Source: an uncultured Bacteroides sp. (GTDB lineage: Bacteria; Bacteroidota; Bacteroidia; Chitinophagales; Chitinophagaceae). From it: DNA of 64,000 bases. This document shows positions 59,820 through 64,000 of this stretch, piece after piece. Position 1 is the first letter of the stretch; each line of letters starts with the position of its first letter. Position numbers and translations under genes: made by a program. The stretch lies in contig CABHOP010000087.1 in the NCBI GenBank assembly GCA_902168085.1, positions 1 to 64,000 on the forward strand. Direction: 5' to 3'. The notes under the pieces are model-generated. The model did no database searches. It had not been told where the DNA came from and saw only the letters and a program-made list of their open reading frames with translations.

Positions 59820-60860
59820 ATGATTAAATATGCTTTAAGACCTACGCTAGCTGTTGCACTTCTCCTTGGCATAGCATTCAGTGCTTGTAACAAAACGGAT
59901 GCCAATAAAGTGCCTGACAAAACAAACTTGAAAAAGAAACAGGTTACCATTGCTTTTGATAGTAGTGAAATCGAGCACGTTCATATCGATACAGCTTTAT
60001 ATGATACTTTGCAACTACATTTAGTACACGGCAAGCCGAATGCAAAATGGCCCGTAAAATCATACCCTTTACCGGGCGCTATACTACCATTCAATCGTGT
60101 GGTGGCTTACTACGGCAATTTTTATTCAAAAGGCATGGGTATTCTTGGAGAACTGCCTACCGAAGAAATGCTCAATAAACTGCAAGCGGAAGCACGCAAT
60201 TGGGAAGCCGCAGACCCAACCATCCCAGTTGTGCCTGCACTACATTATATTGCCGTAACTGCACAACGTAGCCCAGGAGCAGGGGCAAAATATCGCCTGC
60301 GCATGCCCGATCATCAAATTGAAAAGGCGCTGGAACTGGCTAAAAGTATAAATGCCATTGTGTTTCTGGATGTACAGATTGGCCATAGCAGCTTGCAAGA
60401 AGAGCTACCAGCACTGGAGCATTTTTTAAAACTGCCCCAGGTGCACCTTGGCATTGACCCGGAATATTCTATGAAAGGCGGAGAAATTCCTTGCGCGAAA
60501 ATTGGCACCTATGATGCAGCTGATATCAACTATGCATCAGCATACCTTGCCGGGCTCGTTAAGAAATTCGAATTACCCCCCAAAATACTTGTCGTACACC
60601 GATTTACAAGAGATATGGTGACTAACTACAAGCAAATAGCACTACGGCCTGAAGTACAAATTGTAATGAATATGGATGGGTTTGGTTTCCCGGCTAAAAA
60701 GATCAGTAGTTATGAAATTGCAATTTCCACGGAACCGATTCAATTTGCCGGTTTTAAATTGTTTTATAAGAATGATAAACTCACTGCACCCTATCGCCTT
60801 ATGACGCCAAAAGAAGTGCTCAACCTTTTCCCAAGCCCGGTTTATATACAATATCAATAA
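59820..60860 (+). CDS. Lipoprotein of unknown function, TIM-barrel-like
   Basis: A 346-residue lipoprotein (lipobox AFSAC after a hydrophobic start). The mature part is an alternating alpha/beta barrel-like sequence with NRVVAYYGNFYSKGMGILGELPTEEMLNKLQAEA, VVPALHYIAVTA, AIVFLDVQIGHSSLQEELPALEHFLKLPQVHLGIDPEYSM and LVVHRFTRDMV. Similar proteins of unknown function are, from memory, common in Actinobacteria; acidic residues in LGIDPEYS could be catalytic as in glycosyl hydrolases. It is single with a possible Crp/Fnr-type site 84 nt upstream of the ATG. Confidence 0.7.
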   Translation: MIKYALRPTLAVALLLGIAFSACNKTDANKVPDKTNLKKKQVTIAFDSSEIEHVHIDTALYDTLQLHLVHGKPNAKWPVKSYPLPGAILPFNRVVAYYGNFYSKGMGILGELPTEEMLNKLQAEARNWEAADPTIPVVPALHYIAVTAQRSPGAGAKYRLRMPDHQIEKALELAKSINAIVFLDVQIGHSSLQEELPALEHFLKLPQVHLGIDPEYSMKGGEIPCAKIGTYDAADINYASAYLAGLVKKFELPPKILVVHRFTRDMVTNYKQIALRPEVQIVMNMDGFGFPAKKISSYEIAISTEPIQFAGFKLFYKNDKLTAPYRLMTPKEVLNLFPSPVYIQYQ

Positions 60861-60871
60861 GAAGCCGATAT

Positions 60872-62536
60872 TTATCGAATAAAACCGGGCATCTCGTCAA
60901 AATACTTAGCTTCATCGCCTGTAAGCTGTAGCTCTTTTAATGCAAAAACAAGCGATTTGAAGGCGCTGTATATCTCTCGATTAAAGTTGATAATAGTAGA
61001 AACTTCAATATCTGAAAGTTGAGACATTGAAGTGTTATTGTAAAGTTTCTGAAGCCTTCCGTTATACCCATCGCTGATTGTCCGATAAATTTCAACAAGC
61101 CCTGCAAACTGCAACTCTTTACCGGCACCTTTTTCTAATTGTTTTGAAAACTGCTCCAGTAACAATGAAGCAGTTTCTTTCGATTCTATATAAAACTGGT
61201 ATTTAACGTCGTTGCCGGAATTGCGGAGCTGAGTAATATCAGACTCTGCATCTTTTATACTTTTGGCTGCATACATACCATTGCGAGCTGCAGTAACCAG
61301 TCGGCTTAACAATATTACCTGTTCCTGGCTAATAGTAGCATTCTGCAGTGTGACAGCATAAGTATACATATCTCCATGCAGTTGTTTAATGAACTGATAT
61401 CTATCTGAATTCCTAAGTTCAGAAAATGCTTCAGGCATTGTGCTGTTAAGCTGTTTCAGATTCTCTTTATCAAAAACACCCAGGCAGTACTGGATAATAA
61501 TTTTCAAGAAATAAGTAGTTTCCTGGTCTAACGCAGTTATAGCTAATTCTTCATCTTCCACAGGTACCTTGTGGATATATAATGTTTGCTGGCTGTGTTC
61601 TTTAAACCGTCCGTTGAGGAAACGGGCCATTCGTCCTAACAATGGAAAGAATAACAGGATGGATACTACGTTAGTTAAAGTTTGAAAAGTGGCCAGTGCC
61701 AACAGCGGTTCTGTAATGCCTATAACAGATGTAATAAAATGGTTTACCGGCGTCAGAAAAACGAAAATGACGATCAGGGTTACTATATTAAAAATTATGT
61801 TTCCTAAGGCAACTCTTTTCACTGTAGCTTCCTTTCCTGCCGAAGCTATAACAAGCTTGATTGTAGTACCAACCTCAGCACCCAGAACGATTGCAGTGGC
61901 AACATGCAGGTCAATCGCCTTTGCATTTAGTGCACTCAATACAAGCGCCACAGTGGCTGCGCTTGATTGTGTCAGTGTCGTAATTATAAGACCGATGATA
62001 GGATAAAGGAATATGGGCAAATTACTAAAGTATTCAGGTTCCAGTCCTTGTATCGAATGTTCCATCCCCATACTCATTACGTCTAGTCCGTAAAAAAGAA
62101 ACCCAAGGCCTAATAAACAATCAAGCCAGTGATAGATGCGGCTTTTTTCGGGGAACATAACACGCATAATACCGGCTACGGCAATAAAAGGCAAAGCAAA
62201 AGCTTCAATCTCGAGGCTGAACCCAACTGATGCAATGATCCAGGTATTAAGTGTAGAGCCGATATTGGTACCAAGTGTCACTGCCAAAGCATTGGCCATA
62301 GGAATTGTTCCTGCCCCTACAAGGCCCAGTACGATCAGGTTGACTATGGAACTACTTTGTACTAAACCTGTAACAAGAGCACCACCCATTATGGCTGTAA
62401 CCGGCCGCACTGTCTGCCTTCTCAAAAACAATTTAGCTTCCCTTCCCGTCAAAGCACGAAGCGCCTGGGCAAGAAACTGCATGCCAAGAATAAATATAGC
62501 CACACCAGCCAGCAACTTCCATATATCATAAAACAT
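60872..62536 (-). CDS. Na/Pi cotransporter family protein (NptA/YjbB-like)
   Basis: A 554-residue inner-membrane protein. The first 310 residues contain two inverted Na/Pi-cotransporter repeats with the QSSS signatures GLVQSSSIVNLIVLGLVGAG and TTLTQSSAATVALVLSALNA; the C-terminal 200 residues form a cytoplasmic PhoU-like four-helix region. Members import phosphate with Na+ or sense cellular phosphate. The 200-bp spacer to the MCE gene shows no clear -7 box. Confidence 0.9.
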   Translation of the reverse strand: MFYDIWKLLAGVAIFILGMQFLAQALRALTGREAKLFLRRQTVRPVTAIMGGALVTGLVQSSSIVNLIVLGLVGAGTIPMANALAVTLGTNIGSTLNTWIIASVGFSLEIEAFALPFIAVAGIMRVMFPEKSRIYHWLDCLLGLGFLFYGLDVMSMGMEHSIQGLEPEYFSNLPIFLYPIIGLIITTLTQSSAATVALVLSALNAKAIDLHVATAIVLGAEVGTTIKLVIASAGKEATVKRVALGNIIFNIVTLIVIFVFLTPVNHFITSVIGITEPLLALATFQTLTNVVSILLFFPLLGRMARFLNGRFKEHSQQTLYIHKVPVEDEELAITALDQETTYFLKIIIQYCLGVFDKENLKQLNSTMPEAFSELRNSDRYQFIKQLHGDMYTYAVTLQNATISQEQVILLSRLVTAARNGMYAAKSIKDAESDITQLRNSGNDVKYQFYIESKETASLLLEQFSKQLEKGAGKELQFAGLVEIYRTISDGYNGRLQKLYNNTSMSQLSDIEVSTIINFNREIYSAFKSLVFALKELQLTGDEAKYFDEMPGFIR

Positions 62537-62737
62537 TTGCCGCCGAATAAAGATGTAAATGAAAACTTTTGGAAAGAGGAACAGCCATGACTATACCCAC
62601 TTCCTATTAGAATTTAAATGTAAGCCAATAATTAATACATTAAAATGGGTACCGACGCGGATATAAGGGAAGTAATGACTCTGATGCAGCTGCCTGCAAC
62701 AAGGCTATTTAAGTAGCATTACTAATGCCCGGCAGAC

Positions 62738-63715
62738 CTACTTACCTTTTTTGCGTTCCTGTTTTCGGAAGTAGCCCCTCAGCAAGAAATTGTGCTTTAA
62801 CGCTTCCATATCTTCATTAAAGGCTTTGGTACCTTGTTCTATGTTTTCTAAGCTATTCTGCAGGCGCTTTGTGGCTAACGAATCTTTGAGCAGTAGGCGC
62901 ACGGCTCCTTGCCCACTATCCAAATCGGCACTCACAGCTGAAACTATAGTTTCCAGCTCTGCTATGAGCGCATCTGAGCGGGCGGCAGCACTGTTGATAT
63001 GATTAATTGCCTGTGCAACCTCCGTTGCTGCCTGGCGGTCTTTCAGCAAAACCCCTAAAGTGCCTTCCCCTTTTTGTGTTTCGTCAATCATCTGCTTTAT
63101 GCCGGTAGCAGCCACCTTTATGTCTATAGAAGCATCGTGGAAGTTGTGAAGAATACGGCGCAGATCATCAGCAATGATTGTATCAGCAAGCAGTTCACGT
63201 ACCAGCGAGCTATTATTAAGCCTTTCTGAGGTTTCTCTAAGATTTACAGAGATAGCTGCTGCGTTATCCCCGGTAGTACCCAAACTGCTAAGCATAGCGT
63301 CAATACCCATTCCTGCACTGGTGCGCAATATACCGCCATCCGGCATAGCTGGGGCATTTGTAGCACCAGCCGATATATTAATCACTTTGTTACCCATCAA
63401 CCCTTCTGTACCAATCGAAGCCATGGCATCGCTATGGATATAAGGGCTCGTTTTTTGATCGATCAGCATGGTTACTTCAATAGTAGTGTCATTGATGATC
63501 TCAATATCTTTTACTGTGCCGCATTGAATACCGGAAAAACGTACATTATTACCGGGCATCAATCCTTCTACATTACGAAACCTGGCTTTCAATACAAAAT
63601 TTGAACCGAAAAAGTGCTGGTTCTTGCCAATCAGGTAGAGCGAAACTACCAATATGAATAGTCCTGCTACAATAAAGATTCCAAGCTTTATATTATTTAT
63701 CGAGTTCTTTTTCAT
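62738..63715 (-). CDS. MCE (MlaD-like) lipid-transport protein
   Basis: A 325-residue protein anchored by one N-terminal helix (LGIFIVAGLFILVVSLYLIG). An MCE domain follows (FVLKARFRNVEGLMPGNNVRFSGIQCGTVKDIEI, IHSDAMASIGTEGLMGNKVINI), then a long helical tail rich in Ala, Asp and Gln (LLKDRQAATEVAQAINHINSAAARSD) of the kind that forms hexameric tubes or needles. It would work with an ABC transporter in the periplasmic transport of phospholipids. Its start is 3 bp from the ATPase gene, so the two are translationally coupled. Confidence 0.9.
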   Translation of the reverse strand: MKKNSINNIKLGIFIVAGLFILVVSLYLIGKNQHFFGSNFVLKARFRNVEGLMPGNNVRFSGIQCGTVKDIEIINDTTIEVTMLIDQKTSPYIHSDAMASIGTEGLMGNKVINISAGATNAPAMPDGGILRTSAGMGIDAMLSSLGTTGDNAAAISVNLRETSERLNNSSLVRELLADTIIADDLRRILHNFHDASIDIKVAATGIKQMIDETQKGEGTLGVLLKDRQAATEVAQAINHINSAAARSDALIAELETIVSAVSADLDSGQGAVRLLLKDSLATKRLQNSLENIEQGTKAFNEDMEALKHNFLLRGYFRKQERKKGK

Positions 63716-63718
63716 GAT

Positions 63719-64000
63719 TCACTCAAAAAATTGTTGAACATATGGATCATCTGAGCCTATAAAAGACGCATAATTACCCTCTTTATAATTCTTTCCGTTT
63801 TGCAACAGGATAATTTTATCAGCGGTAGCCTTTACACATTTCATATCGTGAGAAATAATGATGGCGGCTGTATTATACTTCTGCCTTATATCCATGATAA
63901 GCGTGATAATTTCTTTCCCTGTTACGGGGTCCAGTCCTGCCGTTGGCTCATCATAAAGTATAATATCCGGTTTCAATATCATTGTACGGGCAAGGGCTAT
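63719..64000 (-). CDS. ABC transporter ATPase, C-terminal part (MlaF-like), runs off window
   Basis: The last 94 codons of an ATPase whose 5' part lies beyond base 64000; the frame stays open to the window edge with ALARTMILKPDIILYDEPTAGLD (helix after the signature motif and Walker B with catalytic Glu), then the H-loop ISHDMKCVKATADKIILL. Together with the adjacent MCE gene it belongs to an Mla-type phospholipid transporter. The permease is expected upstream, outside the window. Confidence 0.9.
   Translation of the reverse strand: MALARTMILKPDIILYDEPTAGLDPVTGKEIITLIMDIRQKYNTAAIIISHDMKCVKATADKIILLQNGKNYKEGNYASFIGSDDPYVQQFFE

Noticed and set aside
1-64000. CRISPR array, insertion sequence, prophage or integrase
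   Set aside because: I saw no regularly spaced direct repeats, transposase or integrase motifs, or phage structural genes.

Overview
The window reads as a chromosome or MAG contig from a Bacteroidota bacterium, most likely order Chitinophagales (family Chitinophagaceae or a close relative). The reasons are: secreted proteins with type IX secretion C-terminal sorting domains of both kinds (type A at 30640, 38841 and 42183; gliding-associated type B at 11290); Bacteroidota-specific families (HYC_CC_PP, YXWGXW, CarboxypepD_reg-like, MbnP); a TonB-dependent receptor; and promoters with the Bacteroidota -7 element TAnnTTTG, several so close to the start codon that the mRNA may be leaderless. Bases 1-74 are not biological: they are an Illumina Nextera i7 adapter, so the window starts at an uncleaned contig end.

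Region 0-7 kb: an AT-rich HEPN-type gene at the contig edge, a PaiB-like flavoprotein, anmK, a carboxypeptidase-regulatory-domain protein whose true 5' end carries an in-frame TAA, three small unknown genes (one of only 36 codons), a cold-shock protein, a CsbD-like protein and a CoA-binding protein. Region 5.8-17 kb: thiolase, acyl-CoA carboxylase beta subunit, an OprP-like porin, a large T9SS adhesin, an orphan ABC-2 permease and a GOB-like subclass B3 metallo-beta-lactamase. Region 17-28.5 kb: DUF389 and ClC membrane proteins, a DapB-like reductase, an AraC regulator with a Tet(X)-like monooxygenase, a copper-type operon (HYC_CC_PP, HMA protein, TonB receptor), a FlK-like thioesterase, a GDSL hydrolase and a succinate-semialdehyde-type dehydrogenase. 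Region 28.5-41.5 kb: a phosphohexomutase, secreted T9SS proteins, a NUDIX hydrolase, a sorbosone-type dehydrogenase lipoprotein, one tRNA-Leu(CAG), a LuxE-like enzyme, a TPR histidine kinase with a degenerate ATPase domain, a DUF1275 protein, a methyltransferase and a GcvH-like protein lacking the lipoyl lysine.

Region 41.7-60 kb is the most coherent part. Its first three genes encode a second HYC_CC_PP protein, a T9SS thioredoxin-fold protein and a diheme peroxidase. From 44 kb onward there are three Crp/Fnr-family regulators (one with an Fnr-like N-terminal cysteine cluster) and a set of genes that share one promoter architecture: a palindrome TGAYnnnnRTCA, then exactly 23 nt, then a TAnnTTTG-like -7 box. 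I found this, by reading, in front of nine genes or operons: the unknown 589-aa protein, the MbnP/diheme-peroxidase pair, the first Crp/Fnr gene itself, the divergent 6-pyruvoyl-tetrahydropterin-synthase-like and proline dehydrogenase genes (one shared site), an FAD oxidoreductase, a DUF983 protein, a coiled-coil protein, and a BON-domain gene followed by a polysaccharide deacetylase. A tenth, weaker case precedes a lipoprotein of unknown family. This looks like a compact, locally clustered Crp/Fnr regulon, probably for low oxygen, nitrosative or redox stress (universal stress protein, rhodanese, thioredoxin and heme peroxidases lie among the genes).

The window ends with a Na/Pi symporter, an MCE (MlaD-like) protein and the C-terminal part of its ABC ATPase, which runs off the end.
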